Shown: positions 1 to 8,452 of the stretch, one piece after another
How the letters are laid out: each line of letters opens with the position of its first letter
How positions within the stretch are numbered: position 1 is the first letter of the stretch
NCBI RefSeq assembly: GCF_903915725.1
Contig: NZ_CAIWTY010000111.1
Span: 1-64,000, forward strand
Reading direction: 5' to 3'
Length of the DNA stretch: 64,000 nt
Source of the DNA: an uncultured Rhodopila sp.
Lineage (GTDB): Bacteria > Pseudomonadota > Alphaproteobacteria > Acetobacterales > Acetobacteraceae
Translations under genes and position numbers: made by a program
Notes under the pieces: model-generated
Database searches by the model: none
Told to the model about the DNA's origin: nothing
What the model saw: the letters and a program-made list of their open reading frames with translations, nothing else

Positions 1-483
1 CAGATAGCCCAGCCCCGCCGCCAGAGCGTGATCCGCCACATCGTCGGGGCTGATGACGGTGGTGGCGGCCAACCCCGCCAGCAGCAGCGGCAATGTCAGC
101 ACGTCGGGCAAGATCAGCGTCCGGAGGTCGATCCACGCCGCCGCCAGCAGCGTCCACCCCAGCAGGCACCCGAACCACAGCTCGATTCCGGTAGCAGCGG
201 TCGCCGCCCAGACGGCAACCCCGACGGCGGCCAGCTCGATCGCGACAACGAACGGCTCGATGGCGTGTCCGCAGAAGCGGCATCGTCCGCCGTTGAGCCC
301 ATAGCTGAGCAATGGGATAAGATCCCTCGCCCCAAGCCTGTGGCCGCAATGATCGCACGCCGAACGTCCTATCGCGACGGGCCGGCCCGCCGGCAGCCGG
401 ACGACCAGCACACCCAGGAAACTGCCAACGAACGGGGCAGCCAGAATCAACAGCAGCGCCCCGGAGATCATACGAAGGGCCAT
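1..483 (-). CDS. Type IV prepilin peptidase, 5' part (runs off left edge)
   Basis: Prepilin leader peptidase/N-methyltransferase, an inner-membrane aspartyl protease that cleaves and methylates type IV pilin or type II secretion pseudopilin precursors. The visible 161 codons start at ATG 483 (a second in-frame ATG lies at 471). An N-terminal hydrophobic segment is followed by a zinc-type domain with two CxxC pairs (CDHCGH near residue 43 and CRFCGH near residue 67). Further hydrophobic segments follow, then WIDLRT...LPD, which carries the first catalytic aspartate. The second catalytic motif (GxGD) would lie beyond the window. The stop codon is not seen, so pilD and gspO cannot be told apart. 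An in-frame TAG just upstream limits the start. Confidence 0.85.
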   Translation of the reverse strand, partial: MALRMISGALLLILAAPFVGSFLGVLVVRLPAGRPVAIGRSACDHCGHRLGARDLIPLLSYGLNGGRCRFCGHAIEPFVVAIELAAVGVAVWAATAATGIELWFGCLLGWTLLAAAWIDLRTLILPDVLTLPLLLAGLAATTVISPDDVADHALAAGLGYL

Positions 484-581
484 ACGGTTGGAACCGGAGG
501 CGCGATCACCTCCGCCGTCATGGCGGGCGAGGTTCGCATAGGCGTTAAACTAGTCTGCTTTCGGGCCGGCTGGCGTCCCAT

Positions 582-669
582 CGTCATGGTGCGCGAAGGC
601 GCACCATCCACGCCTTTCGGTGCATCACCCGCCCAAAGGCGTGGATGCCGACCGCCGTCGGCATGGCGG
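582..669. repeat. Cloverleaf-type palindromic repeat, copy 1
   Basis: Outer arm CGTCAT, then hairpin GGTGCGC-GAAG-GCGCACC, then a central stem ATCCACGCCTTT/AAAGGCGTGGAT with a 17-base loop, then hairpin GCCGAC-CGCC-GTCGGC, closed by ATGGCG (one mismatch to the usual ATGACG). It fills much of the 326-base gap between the prepilin peptidase start and the next gene. Apart from it and the ribosome binding site near 797 I see nothing in that gap. Confidence 0.85.
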
Positions 670-809
670 GGCTTATGCACGATCACGTCCATAGTCCGAA
701 TCTGATCGCAGCCGACGCTGGCAAACAGATGCTGTAATAGGAAAGAAGTCTTGACACCAATCCACAACCCAAGGTAGAACTTCCGCGGCAGCAGGAAGGA
801 CCGGCCAGC

Positions 810-1604
810 ATGACACAGACCATCGCGGACGAGGACGACACACTCCATCCCGTTGATATCCTCATCAACGTCATCGTCACCCTGCTCGCGCCGATGTTCA
901 TTGCCGGTACGGACGGCAATATCGGCCATGCCCGCGTCGCGGCGCTCGAAACCGTCCATTCCTACTGCGCGCAAAATCACGCCTCCCTGATGGCGGTGGC
1001 GAAGATCATCAGCTTTGGCCTGGCCACCCTCGGTTCGCTCAGCCTGTCGATGACGGACGATCTCTCCATTCCGATGATCCTCCGCCTGCGCGGCAACGCC
1101 AACGCCCTCGACCGCTCATCCGATCGCAATGAACGCGCGCTGAAAACCTGGCAAACGCTGCCACCTGCCAAAGCACCAACCAACGGTTTTGACGAGGCCA
1201 AAGTACGTGCCGGCGTGGCGGAAGCGGTTCGGCGCTCGGCGGAAGTCCGCACCGCGCCGCAGCACGCCTCGGCACAACGCGCCGAACCAGCCTCGCCGCC
1301 ACGCGAGCAACCCTCCGCGCCGCCGCGCGAGCAACCCTCCGCGCCGCCGCGCGAGCAACCCTCCGCGCCACCGGCCGCCGAAGCCGCTCCGTTTCGCGTC
1401 CAATGGGCCGCGGCAATGGCACAGGTGGCCGCCGAGGAACTGGCCGAGGCTGCCAACCCCAACCTGCCGCCCGATCAACGCCGGGTGGCAACCGCCCGCG
1501 CCGCCCTGCTCAGCAACAACGCCAACGCGATGCTATCGGGCAAGACGGTGGAGCGGCCGAGACCAGGCGACCTCGACTGGGCGAAGCGGCCGCCGCCGGG
1601 CTGA
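810..1604 (+). CDS. Hypothetical protein with proline-rich tandem repeat
   Basis: Unrecognised 264-residue protein. The start ATG 810 is preceded by GGAAGGA. Residues 1-90 contain two moderately hydrophobic stretches (about 17-33 and 62-80) that could be membrane or amphipathic helices. Residues 130-190 are low-complexity, rich in Pro, Ala, Glu and Arg, and include three copies of an eight-residue unit REQPSAPP. The C-terminal 75 residues are Ala-rich and probably helical, ending in DLDWAKRPPPG. It converges on the pmtA-like gene with a 21-base gap. No enzymatic motif is visible, so no function is proposed. Confidence 0.6.
   Translation: MTQTIADEDDTLHPVDILINVIVTLLAPMFIAGTDGNIGHARVAALETVHSYCAQNHASLMAVAKIISFGLATLGSLSLSMTDDLSIPMILRLRGNANALDRSSDRNERALKTWQTLPPAKAPTNGFDEAKVRAGVAEAVRRSAEVRTAPQHASAQRAEPASPPREQPSAPPREQPSAPPREQPSAPPAAEAAPFRVQWAAAMAQVAAEELAEAANPNLPPDQRRVATARAALLSNNANAMLSGKTVERPRPGDLDWAKRPPPG
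1302..1373 (+). repeat. In-frame tandem repeat, 3 x 24 bp
   Basis: Three head-to-tail 24-bp units starting at 1302, 1326 and 1350 (CGCGAGCAACCCTCCGCG plus CCGCCG or CCACCG) inside the hypothetical gene. The units are identical apart from one base in the last. They encode REQPSAPP repeats, so copy number changes would keep the frame. Confidence 0.9.
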
Positions 1605-1625
1605 AGGCGCCGGGACGATCTCGCG

Positions 1626-2255
1626 TTACCGAGCAGCCGACGGCGTATACCGCCAGACACTCGCGGGCGGGAAATTCAGTGGTGTCCATGCCTCGCGTTT
1701 GGCCGCCAGCCGGTGATGCCGCGCCGGCAACGGCGACGTGACGCAGTAGCTGTAGTGCAGGAACCCGCGCCCCGGCGCCACCGCCTCGATGGCGTCGATA
1801 AACCTCTGCTGCTCGGGTTTGGGCAGCAGCACCAGCGGGATGCCGCATACCACGGTGCCAATGCGGCCATGCCAATGCGCCGGAATCAGCGACGACAGTT
1901 CGCGGGCATCGCCCTCGATCACATTGACGCCCGGAAGCACGCGCCGCAGATGCTGCACCATGTCGGGGACGATCTCGACCACGAACAGCCGCTCCGGCGG
2001 AAGGCCGCTGCCCAGCAGCGCCTGCGAAATCACCCCGGTTCCGGCGCCAAGCTCGACGATCACCTCGTCGCCGCTGCGCCGGGTCTGGCGAACGATGCGC
2101 TGGCAGAGCGCGTTCGATGATGGAACGATTGATCCCATCTGCAAGGGATTGGCCATCCAGCGTTTGAAGAACATGGCCGGGTTGGCGGTGGAGCGCTGGA
2201 CTGCCGCGGGTGCCAGTGCAACCTGCGCGTCAGATGACTGTAACATTTGTGTCAT
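1626..2255 (-). CDS. SAM-dependent phospholipid N-methyltransferase (Sinorhizobium-type PmtA family)
   Basis: Class I SAM methyltransferase of 209 residues, resembling the Sinorhizobium-type phosphatidylethanolamine N-methyltransferases that make phosphatidylcholine at the inner membrane. The N-terminal signature FFKRWMANPLQMGSIVPSS (about 29-47) is typical of that family. SAM motif I is VELGAGTG (about 67-74), followed by an acidic strand end VVEIVPDM and a further motif near IEGDARE. The start ATG 2255 reads MTQMLQSS. Upstream is the divergent pleD promoter region. A second, unrelated PmtA-type gene lies at 26.8 kb. Substrate is inferred from family resemblance; other class I lipid methyltransferases are possible. 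Confidence 0.75.
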   Translation of the reverse strand: MTQMLQSSDAQVALAPAAVQRSTANPAMFFKRWMANPLQMGSIVPSSNALCQRIVRQTRRSGDEVIVELGAGTGVISQALLGSGLPPERLFVVEIVPDMVQHLRRVLPGVNVIEGDARELSSLIPAHWHGRIGTVVCGIPLVLLPKPEQQRFIDAIEAVAPGRGFLHYSYCVTSPLPARHHRLAAKREAWTPLNFPPASVWRYTPSAAR

Positions 2256-2363
2256 GGATGTGTCATTTTCCGAGATTATGCCTGCAACGTGATGGCCTCT
2301 ACCGGAATCTGAGACGCTCGGGAACCCGTAATCCGATGGTAAAATCCGCTGCCCCGGTTTCCT

Positions 2364-2391
2364 TTGATCTGTGCGGAACGTCGGTTATACT
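2364..2391 (+). promoter_or_regulatory. Candidate sigma-70 promoter for pleD
   Basis: TTGATC (2364-2369), a 16-base spacer and TATACT (2386-2391), 59 bases upstream of the pleD start. The match is reasonable but has not been tested. Confidence 0.45.
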
Positions 2392-2450
2392 CACCGCAGA
2401 CCGACGCTCGTTCGCCGGCGGCGATCAATCAGGGGCATGATCGGCATTGC

Positions 2451-3824
2451 ATGACAGCGCGTATTCTGATCGTCGATGACGTGCCGGCTAACACGCGGTT
2501 GCTCGAGGCAAAGCTCGCAGCCGAGTACTACCAGATCGCCACCGCGCGTGATGGTTTTGAAGCCATTACAAAGGCCAGGGCATGGCAGCCGGACCTGATC
2601 CTGCTGGATGTCATGATGCCGGGGATGGACGGCTACGAATGCTGCCGCCTGCTCAAGGACGATGCCGTAACCTTGCACATCCCGGTGGTGATGGTGACCG
2701 CGCTCGGCGAACCCGGGGAGCGGCTGCGCGGACTGGAAGCCGGAGCGGATGATTTCCTGACCAAGCCGGTCGAATACGACACGCTCATGACCCGGGTCCG
2801 CAGCCTGGTGCGGCTGAAGCGGCTGCTGGACGAATGGCGCGCCCGCGGCGATACCGCGCGGGCGCTGGGGCTGACAACCGATCGCGCCCTGATCCCGTCG
2901 ATCGCCGGTGCACGCGCTCTGATCGTCGACGACTGGGACCAAAGCGGGCAAGTGATTCAGGATTCCCTGACGGAAGACGACGTGGTTCCGGCGCTCGCGC
3001 GCAACGGTGCGGATGCGATCACGATGACGAACGCGATTGCGTTCGACCTGATCGTGATCAACATGACCATGACCGGCGAAGACCCGCTCAAGCTTGTGTC
3101 CGCGCTGCGAGCGGCCGATTCGACGCACGAAACCCCGGTGCTGCTGGTCGCCGAACCTGGCGACAAGGACCGCATCCTGCGCGCGTTCGAGCTTGGGGCC
3201 AACGACTGGCTGGTGCAGCCGATAGACAGCAACGAACTGCGCGCCAGGGCGCGCAACCAGATCCGCCGAAAATTCTACCAGGATCGGCTGCGCTCGGACC
3301 TCGGAACCGCACTGGAAATGGTGCTGACTGACCCGCTAACCGGCCTGTACAATAAGCGCTACCTCGAGCGCCATCTGGCCGGCCTGATCGAATCCGGCAA
3401 GGGCCGCCACCTCGCGATCCTGATGGTGGATGTCGACCACTTCAAGTCGGTCAATGACGTCTTCGGGCATGCCGCGGGTGATCGCGCGCTGCGGCAGATC
3501 GCCGACTCGCTGCGTCTGAACACCAGGGTGTTTGATTCGGTAGCCCGATACGGCGGTGAGGAATTCATCGTCGTAATGCCCGGAACAGGACCAGAAGAGG
3601 CCATCGCCGCGGCGGAGCGGTTGCGCGCCGCCGTCGAAGCGATCGAATTCTTGCCGGTCCCGGGGACACGCTCACCTCTGACGGTGAGCGTAGGGGTTGC
3701 CTTCACGCCGGCCGACGCAGGTCTGCCGGAGATCCTGCTGAATGCAGCGGACGCCGCCCTGTATCAAGCCAAGCGCAACGGCCGCAACCGCGTCGAAATC
3801 GCCCAGACAGCGGCAGCTACTTGA
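2451..3824 (+). CDS. pleD: Two-receiver diguanylate cyclase PleD
   Basis: Response regulator that makes the second messenger c-di-GMP from two GTP. It has 457 residues, close to Caulobacter PleD. Receiver 1 carries the DD pair at 9-10 and phospho-acceptor Asp53 in [10 protein letters not shown]. Receiver 2 starts near 155 and has Asn in place of the acceptor ([10 protein letters not shown]), as expected for an adaptor domain. The GGDEF domain has GGEEF at 368-372 and the product-inhibition I-site RVFD at 359-362, exactly five residues upstream. I chose ATG 2451 because the receiver begins at once (TARILIVDD); an upstream in-frame start would add 29 unrelated residues. Its 3' end overlaps rpmG by eight bases. 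It probably controls motility and polar development. Confidence 0.95.
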   Translation: MTARILIVDDVPANTRLLEAKLAAEYYQIATARDGFEAITKARAWQPDLILLDVMMPGMDGYECCRLLKDDAVTLHIPVVMVTALGEPGERLRGLEAGADDFLTKPVEYDTLMTRVRSLVRLKRLLDEWRARGDTARALGLTTDRALIPSIAGARALIVDDWDQSGQVIQDSLTEDDVVPALARNGADAITMTNAIAFDLIVINMTMTGEDPLKLVSALRAADSTHETPVLLVAEPGDKDRILRAFELGANDWLVQPIDSNELRARARNQIRRKFYQDRLRSDLGTALEMVLTDPLTGLYNKRYLERHLAGLIESGKGRHLAILMVDVDHFKSVNDVFGHAAGDRALRQIADSLRLNTRVFDSVARYGGEEFIVVMPGTGPEEAIAAAERLRAAVEAIEFLPVPGTRSPLTVSVGVAFTPADAGLPEILLNAADAALYQAKRNGRNRVEIAQTAAAT

Positions 3825-3984
3825 TCTTGGCTTCCTTGAACGGTACGTGCTTGCGGACGACGGGGTCGTATTTGTTCAACTCGAGCTTGTTCGTCTGGGC
3901 GCGCGCGTTCTTTTTCGTCACGTAAAAAAATCCGGTATCCGCGGTGGATACCAGCTTGATCTGAACAGTGTTCGATTTGGCCAT
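3817..3984 (-). CDS. rpmG: 50S ribosomal protein L33
   Basis: 55-residue L33 of the large ribosomal subunit. The sequence is basic and typical of the family: [20 protein letters not shown] at the start, then [16 protein letters not shown] and [18 protein letters not shown]. This is the version without zinc-binding CxxC pairs. The start is ATG 3984. The gene converges on pleD and their stop regions overlap by eight bases. The pleD/rpmG pairing is seen in other alphaproteobacteria. Confidence 0.97.
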   Translation of the reverse strand: MAKSNTVQIKLVSTADTGFFYVTKKNARAQTNKLELNKYDPVVRKHVPFKEAKIK

Positions 3985-4184
3985 AAGCCTGATCCTTGTA
4001 ACGGGACGGAACGTATTGCCCGCCTCATGAGGGGCGGCAAAATGCTCAGAAACACCCCGCGGGTCAAGGGTTTGCTTGGCCGGGGGGGCGGAATGGGGTC
4101 CTGCGTTGCCGCCGGGTCGCTGCCACCCGCAATGGCCCGCGCAATCTGGTTGGCGCTGTCGCCTTATCGGCACGGCCCCTCGAC

Positions 4185-4289
4185 CGTCATGGCGGGCGCA
4201 GGCCCGCCATCCACGCCTTTGTTTGTGCAAGCAAAAAGCGTGGATGCCGACCCCCGGCCTTCGCCGGGGCATGCTTCGTCGGCATGACG
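4185..4289. repeat. Cloverleaf-type palindromic repeat, copy 2 (expanded)
   Basis: CGTCAT, hairpin GGCGGGC-GCAG-GCCCGCC, central stem around ATCCACGC/GCGTGGAT, then GCCGAC...GTCGGC whose loop carries an extra hairpin CCCCGGC-CTTC-GCCGGGG, closed by ATGACG. At 105 bp it is the longest copy. It sits in the 345-base gap between the rpmG start and the hydroxyacid dehydrogenase stop. Apart from it I see only GC-rich sequence with no convincing gene there. Confidence 0.85.
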
Positions 4290-4329
4290 ATGTGCCCGGC
4301 CGGAGAGTCGATCTCAACGCGAACCGGTA

Positions 4330-5253
4330 TTATACCACCCGGTGCAGCAGCGGTTCCCCGGCCACGACACGGCGGCAGTTCTCCGCCGCGAGCGCAAAAC
4401 TGCGATCGAAGGTGCCGATCGTCAGCCAGCCGATATGCGGGGTGAGGACAACATTCGGCAAGGACAGTAGCGGGTCCCCGGGCGCAAGCGGTTCGGTCTC
4501 GAACACGTCCAGCCCGGCCCCGGCGAGGCGGCCCGATTCGAGTGCCCGGATCAGCGCCGGCTGATCGACCAGGCCGCCCCGGGCGGAGTTGATCAGGATC
4601 GCGCCTGGCTTCATCCGGGATAGCGCCTCGGCGTTGATCACATGACGGGTTTCCGGCACCAGCGGCAGGTGCAGGCTGACAATATCCGCCTCCGTCAGCA
4701 TCCGGTCCAGGGGCCGGTACTCCGCGCGCGCGCCGGCTACCCGGGTCCGGGCGTAGTAGATCACCGGGCACCCCATGGCCGCCAGCATTGGCGTCAGGAT
4801 CTTGGGGATGGCGCCGAAGCCGATCAGCCCGACGGTGAGGCCGCCAAGTTCGTTGATCCCGTCCTGCAAGCCGGCATCCGTCCAGGTCCCCGCCCGCAGC
4901 CCGCGGTCGAAGGAGGGGATGCGGCGGAGCACCGACAGCATCAGCCCGAGCGCCAATTCCGCCACCGCCCGGGCGTTGGTGCCGGGCAGGTTGCAGACGG
5001 GGATGCCACGCTGTTGCGCCGCCTCCAGGTCGATCGTGTTCACGCCGACGCCGATCTTCTGGATCAGCTTGAGGCGAGGGGCGGCGGCAATCATGCCGGC
5101 GGTGCAGGGCTGTAGCACGTGCCATAGCACCTCGCAGTCCGGCAGCAGGCGGTTCAGGGTTTCGGTGTCGTCCTCGCGGCAGACCGAGACACCCAGCCGC
5201 GCCAGCCGTGCGGCCAGGTCCGGCCCGGCGGCGGCATGGTAAACGATGTTCAC
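4330..5253 (-). CDS. D-isomer-specific 2-hydroxyacid dehydrogenase family protein
   Basis: NAD(P)-dependent reductase of the phosphoglycerate dehydrogenase family, 307 residues. The catalytic triad is visible: Arg in NSARGG, Glu in DVFETEP and His in TPHIGW. The nucleotide-binding loop reads GLIGFGAIPK, with Pro where the third Gly of GxGxxG usually sits. The start is GTG 5253, whose GTGA overlaps the TGA of the enolase-like gene by four bases, so translation is probably coupled. It is last in a three-gene operon with a divergent enolase and an APH-fold kinase. The substrate is unknown; serine biosynthesis is unlikely because there is no ACT-type regulatory domain and the context is different. 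Confidence 0.85.
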   Translation of the reverse strand: MNIVYHAAAGPDLAARLARLGVSVCREDDTETLNRLLPDCEVLWHVLQPCTAGMIAAAPRLKLIQKIGVGVNTIDLEAAQQRGIPVCNLPGTNARAVAELALGLMLSVLRRIPSFDRGLRAGTWTDAGLQDGINELGGLTVGLIGFGAIPKILTPMLAAMGCPVIYYARTRVAGARAEYRPLDRMLTEADIVSLHLPLVPETRHVINAEALSRMKPGAILINSARGGLVDQPALIRALESGRLAGAGLDVFETEPLAPGDPLLSLPNVVLTPHIGWLTIGTFDRSFALAAENCRRVVAGEPLLHRVV

Positions 5254-6539
5254 GCCGGCGACCGTCCCAGCACCGAGCCTCCGGCGAAGCGGGCCTTGCC
5301 GCCGAGGGCTTCCTCGATCCGCAGCATCTCGTTCCACTTGGCCATGCGCTCGCCGCGAGAGAAGCTGCCGACTTTCAATTGCCCGGCGCCCCAGCCGACG
5401 GCGAGGTGGGCGATGGTGACATCCTCCGTCTCGCCGGATCGGGCGGAGACGATGCTGGCGTAGCCGCATTCCTGCGCGACGCGGCGGGCATCCAGCGTCT
5501 CGGTCAGGGTGCCGCGCTGGTTCGGCTTCAGCAGCACCGTGTTCGCCGCCCCCTTCGCCGCCGCATCCCGCAGCCGATCGGCGTCGGTGACGAGGAAATC
5601 GTCGCCGACGATCTGGATGGTCGAACCGAGGGCACGGGTGATGGCGATGAAGCCGTCGGTGTCGTCCTCGGCCAGCGGGTCCTCGATCGACAGGATCGGG
5701 TAGCGCGATACCCAACCGGACAGCAGGGCGATCATCTCCCCGGTGGACAGGTCCTTGTGGTCCAGCGCCAGGGTGTAGCGGCCGTTCCTGCCGAACTCCG
5801 AGGCGGCGACATCGAGCGCAATGCCGATCTGCTCGCCGGGGCGGAAGCCGGCTTTTTCGATGGCGGCGACGAGGGTGTCGAGCGCCTGTTCGTTGGAGGC
5901 AAAGGCCGGCCACCAGCCGCCCTCGTCGGCGACTCCGCGCAGATTGCCGGCTTCCGCCATCAGCTTGCCGGCGGCGCGGTAGACCTCGGCGGTCCAGTCC
6001 AGCGCCTGGGCGAAGCTTTCCGCCGCCGGGCACATGACCATGAAGTCCTGCACATCCACCCGGCGTCCGGCATGGGCGCCGCCGCCGAAGATCTGAATTT
6101 GTGGCAAGGGGACCAGCGCCGCATCGGAGCCGCCGAGGTGGTGATACAGCGGTTCCCCCACCACCGCCGCGGCGGCATGGGCGGCGGCCATCGATACCGC
6201 CAGGGTGGCGTTGGCGCCCAGCCGGGTCTTGTTGCGGGTGCCGTCCAGCTCGATCAGCCGCTCATCCAGGGCTTCCTGGTCCGCCGCGTCGAAGCCGACC
6301 AACGCGTGGGCGATGATGGTGTTGACATTGGCCACCGCCTTGCGGACGTCGTAGCCGCCGAACGCCGCCCCGCCGTCGCGCAGGTCGAGCGCCTCATGCG
6401 ACCCGGTGGAGGCGCCGGCCGGGGCGATGGCGCGGCCAACGGCACCGCCTTCCAGCAGAACATCGGCCTCCACCGTCGGGCGGCCGCGGCTGTCCCAGAC
6501 GCGGCGGGCGTGAACGTAGGCGATTCGCGTGTCGGTCAT
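5250..6539 (-). CDS. Divergent enolase-superfamily protein (enolase paralogue)
   Basis: 429 residues with the full enolase fold. Compared with E. coli enolase, the metal ligands are kept (LDVAASEF, SIEDPLAEDD, VGDDFLVT), as are the catalytic lysine (LLKPNQRGTLTET), the second lysine (QLKVGS), VADEGG and the loop His (GGAHAG). Two active-site positions differ: the His of SHRSGE is Ala366 (SARSGETED), and the Glu of QEFM is Asp165 (VQDFM). This suggests altered substrate or kinetics rather than housekeeping glycolysis. The start is ATG 6539, whose A overlaps the stop of the upstream kinase-like gene (TGATG). The downstream dehydrogenase overlaps its stop by four bases. It could still be a working 2-phosphoglycerate dehydratase. 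Confidence 0.85.
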   Translation of the reverse strand: MTDTRIAYVHARRVWDSRGRPTVEADVLLEGGAVGRAIAPAGASTGSHEALDLRDGGAAFGGYDVRKAVANVNTIIAHALVGFDAADQEALDERLIELDGTRNKTRLGANATLAVSMAAAHAAAAVVGEPLYHHLGGSDAALVPLPQIQIFGGGAHAGRRVDVQDFMVMCPAAESFAQALDWTAEVYRAAGKLMAEAGNLRGVADEGGWWPAFASNEQALDTLVAAIEKAGFRPGEQIGIALDVAASEFGRNGRYTLALDHKDLSTGEMIALLSGWVSRYPILSIEDPLAEDDTDGFIAITRALGSTIQIVGDDFLVTDADRLRDAAAKGAANTVLLKPNQRGTLTETLDARRVAQECGYASIVSARSGETEDVTIAHLAVGWGAGQLKVGSFSRGERMAKWNEMLRIEEALGGKARFAGGSVLGRSPA

Positions 6540-7540
6540 CAGGCGACCTCCTCCTGCCAGGCGCGAGCCACTGCGGTCAGGCGATCGGGTTGATCCGTGA
6601 GAAGCCGCCGGGCGACCGTGCGGACCCGCTCGCGATCCGACTCCATTGTAATGTATTCGACCGGCGACTTGCCATCCACGCGTGCAAGGAACAGTGCCGG
6701 GAGCAGATGCGCGGCCCGGGTCTCCAGCGCGGCTGGCGGTTCCCATTTGACCCGGCGGAGGTAGGCCGCCGTCATCGCCTGGAAGCTGTCCAGCAGCGCG
6801 GCGCGGCGGGCCGGGACCCAGAGGCATTTCAGCATCAGGTGGTTCAGGCAGAAGGCGAGATCGAAGGCCGGATCACCCCACCAGGCGCACTCGGCGTCCA
6901 GGAAAACCGGCCCGTCCGGCCCGCACAGGATGTTCTTCGGGCTGACGTCGCCATGCACAAGGGCATGCTTGGCGGCCAGGGTCGTCTCGGTCAGCGCCTG
7001 CATGCGTGCGGCCAGATCCGGGTGCGCCCGGCCGGTGTGGATCAGGTACGGCTCCAGCCGGATATCGTGGAAGATCTGGTCGGTTGGGAAGTCGGCGGCC
7101 AGGGACGGACGGGCTGCCGTCGCGGCATGAATGCGGGCCAGGGTTGTGGCGACCGCGGCGGCGAAAGCCGGTTCGACGATGCCGTCCCGCAGCCGCGTTT
7201 TCCACAAGGGATAGCCGTCGGGTGGCAGATACTCCATCGCCAGGGCGCCGGTGCTCCCGTCCTGGCCCAGGAGAGCGGGCGCGGCTCCCGGCACGGCCTT
7301 GTTGGCGACCCGCATCCAACGGGCCTCATACTGGTTGCGCTCAACCGGCGCCTGCCAGTTGGCTTTTACCCGCAGCTTCGGCAGCGCCCGCTTGATGCAG
7401 ATCGGACCCTCCGGCAGGTCGATCCGCCAGATGTCGGACGACACGCCGCCGGCCAGCGGCTCGCCGAATGGCGCGGGACCGTTCAGGAGCCGCATGCGGT
7501 CCAGCGCGGAGAGGATATCGGCGGGGAGCGTTTGCCTCAT
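6539..7540 (-). CDS. Aminoglycoside phosphotransferase-fold small-molecule kinase
   Basis: 333-residue protein-kinase-like phosphotransferase (APH family). An N-terminal glycine-rich region (LAGGVSSDIWRIDL) precedes the ATP-site lysine (ICIKRAL). The catalytic loop is HGDVSPKN, followed by the metal-binding VFLDAECAWWGDPAFDLA. The start is ATG 7540, ahead of MRQTLPADIL. It is the first gene of a coupled operon with the enolase paralogue and the hydroxyacid dehydrogenase, so the likely substrate is a small hydroxylated metabolite rather than an antibiotic. It is divergent from the TonB-like gene across 109 bases. Confidence 0.8.
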   Translation of the reverse strand: MRQTLPADILSALDRMRLLNGPAPFGEPLAGGVSSDIWRIDLPEGPICIKRALPKLRVKANWQAPVERNQYEARWMRVANKAVPGAAPALLGQDGSTGALAMEYLPPDGYPLWKTRLRDGIVEPAFAAAVATTLARIHAATAARPSLAADFPTDQIFHDIRLEPYLIHTGRAHPDLAARMQALTETTLAAKHALVHGDVSPKNILCGPDGPVFLDAECAWWGDPAFDLAFCLNHLMLKCLWVPARRAALLDSFQAMTAAYLRRVKWEPPAALETRAAHLLPALFLARVDGKSPVEYITMESDRERVRTVARRLLTDQPDRLTAVARAWQEEVA

Positions 7541-7649
7541 CGGCGGGACACTACCGCGTTGCACGCGACGGTAAAGCCGGGGCCCCGGATCATTTTCGCG
7601 CCGCTGCGGTATCAAAACCGTCCGCGGGGCGCTACATCGGACGGCATCC

Positions 7650-8444
7650 ATGACGCCAGACGAGACAGCCGGACAGGGTTTCGCGAACGAGCGGTGGCGT
7701 GCCTCGGTGCCGGGGCCGCGCGGCCGGCGGGTGCTGCTGATCGCCGTCACGCTGTCGGTTCTGGTCCATCTGCTGCCCTTCGCCGTGGTGGCGTTGATGC
7801 CACCGCTGACGCCGGTGAAAGCCCCGCCCGAAGCCCAAGGCGAAGTCGAGCTGCTGATGGTGGAGCAGAAGGGCGCCGCGCCGAGCCAGGCGGGGCAGCC
7901 CTCGGATGGCAGGGACACGCCGGAGGCTGCCAGGCCCGCGGCAAAGGCGCCGGACAAAGCCGACACGCCGTCGGCAGCCAAGCCGATGCCCCCATTGCCG
8001 GCGACGGATGCGGCCGGCGAAGCGGTTCCGCCGCCTCCGTCCGCCGCCGCTGAAACGCCGCCGGCACCCCGGGCCTCGCCCAGTCCGCCGCCGAAGCAGG
8101 AGGCGCTGACTTTCAACTTCGCCGGCACGGACAGCGACACCAATGCCCGGGTGGTGTCCGGCCATGTCCTGCCAGCCATGCCGGATGACCGGTTCCGCAA
8201 CCGGCCGCCGCCCTACCCGCTGGAAGCCGCGATGCGGCGGGAGACCGGCTCCGTCCTGGTCCTTATTCATGTATCGGCGTATGGGCTCGCGACCGGCGCC
8301 GATGTGGTGGAGAGCTCGGGGTCCGCGCTGCTGGATGAGGCCGCCCTCGGGGCGGTGCGGAAATGGCATTTCCATCCGGCGATGAGGGAAGGCCTTGCGG
8401 TCCCGTTCGACATGCCGTTCCGTTTCGTGTTCTCAGCCAACTGA
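7650..8444 (+). CDS. TonB-family energy-transducing protein
   Basis: 264-residue protein with a cytoplasmic N-terminus, one membrane helix (about 29-50, VLLIAVTLSVLVHLLPFAVV) and a long Pro/Ala-rich periplasmic linker (about 55-145). The TonB C-terminal domain has YPLEAAMRRETGSVLVLIHV and a C-terminal region with EAALGAVRKWHFHPA. TonB proteins pass proton-motive force from ExbBD to outer-membrane transporters. No exbBD or receptor is adjacent. The downstream cobalamin adenosyltransferase, eight bases on, hints at a B12 link, but this is inference. The start is ATG 7650 with a weak ribosome binding site. Confidence 0.85.
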   Translation: MTPDETAGQGFANERWRASVPGPRGRRVLLIAVTLSVLVHLLPFAVVALMPPLTPVKAPPEAQGEVELLMVEQKGAAPSQAGQPSDGRDTPEAARPAAKAPDKADTPSAAKPMPPLPATDAAGEAVPPPPSAAAETPPAPRASPSPPPKQEALTFNFAGTDSDTNARVVSGHVLPAMPDDRFRNRPPPYPLEAAMRRETGSVLVLIHVSAYGLATGADVVESSGSALLDEAALGAVRKWHFHPAMREGLAVPFDMPFRFVFSAN

Positions 8445-8452
8445 GGGTGTCC

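Noticed and set aside
1302-1373. CRISPR-like array
   Set aside because: The units are contiguous 24-bp coding repeats without spacers; no cas genes are present.
5250-6539. Housekeeping enolase (eno)
   Set aside because: Two active-site positions differ from canonical enolase and the operon context is unusual, so the symbol eno was withheld.
6539-7540. Aminoglycoside resistance kinase
   Set aside because: The APH fold is shared by many metabolite kinases; translational coupling to an enolase paralogue and a dehydrogenase argues for metabolism, not resistance.
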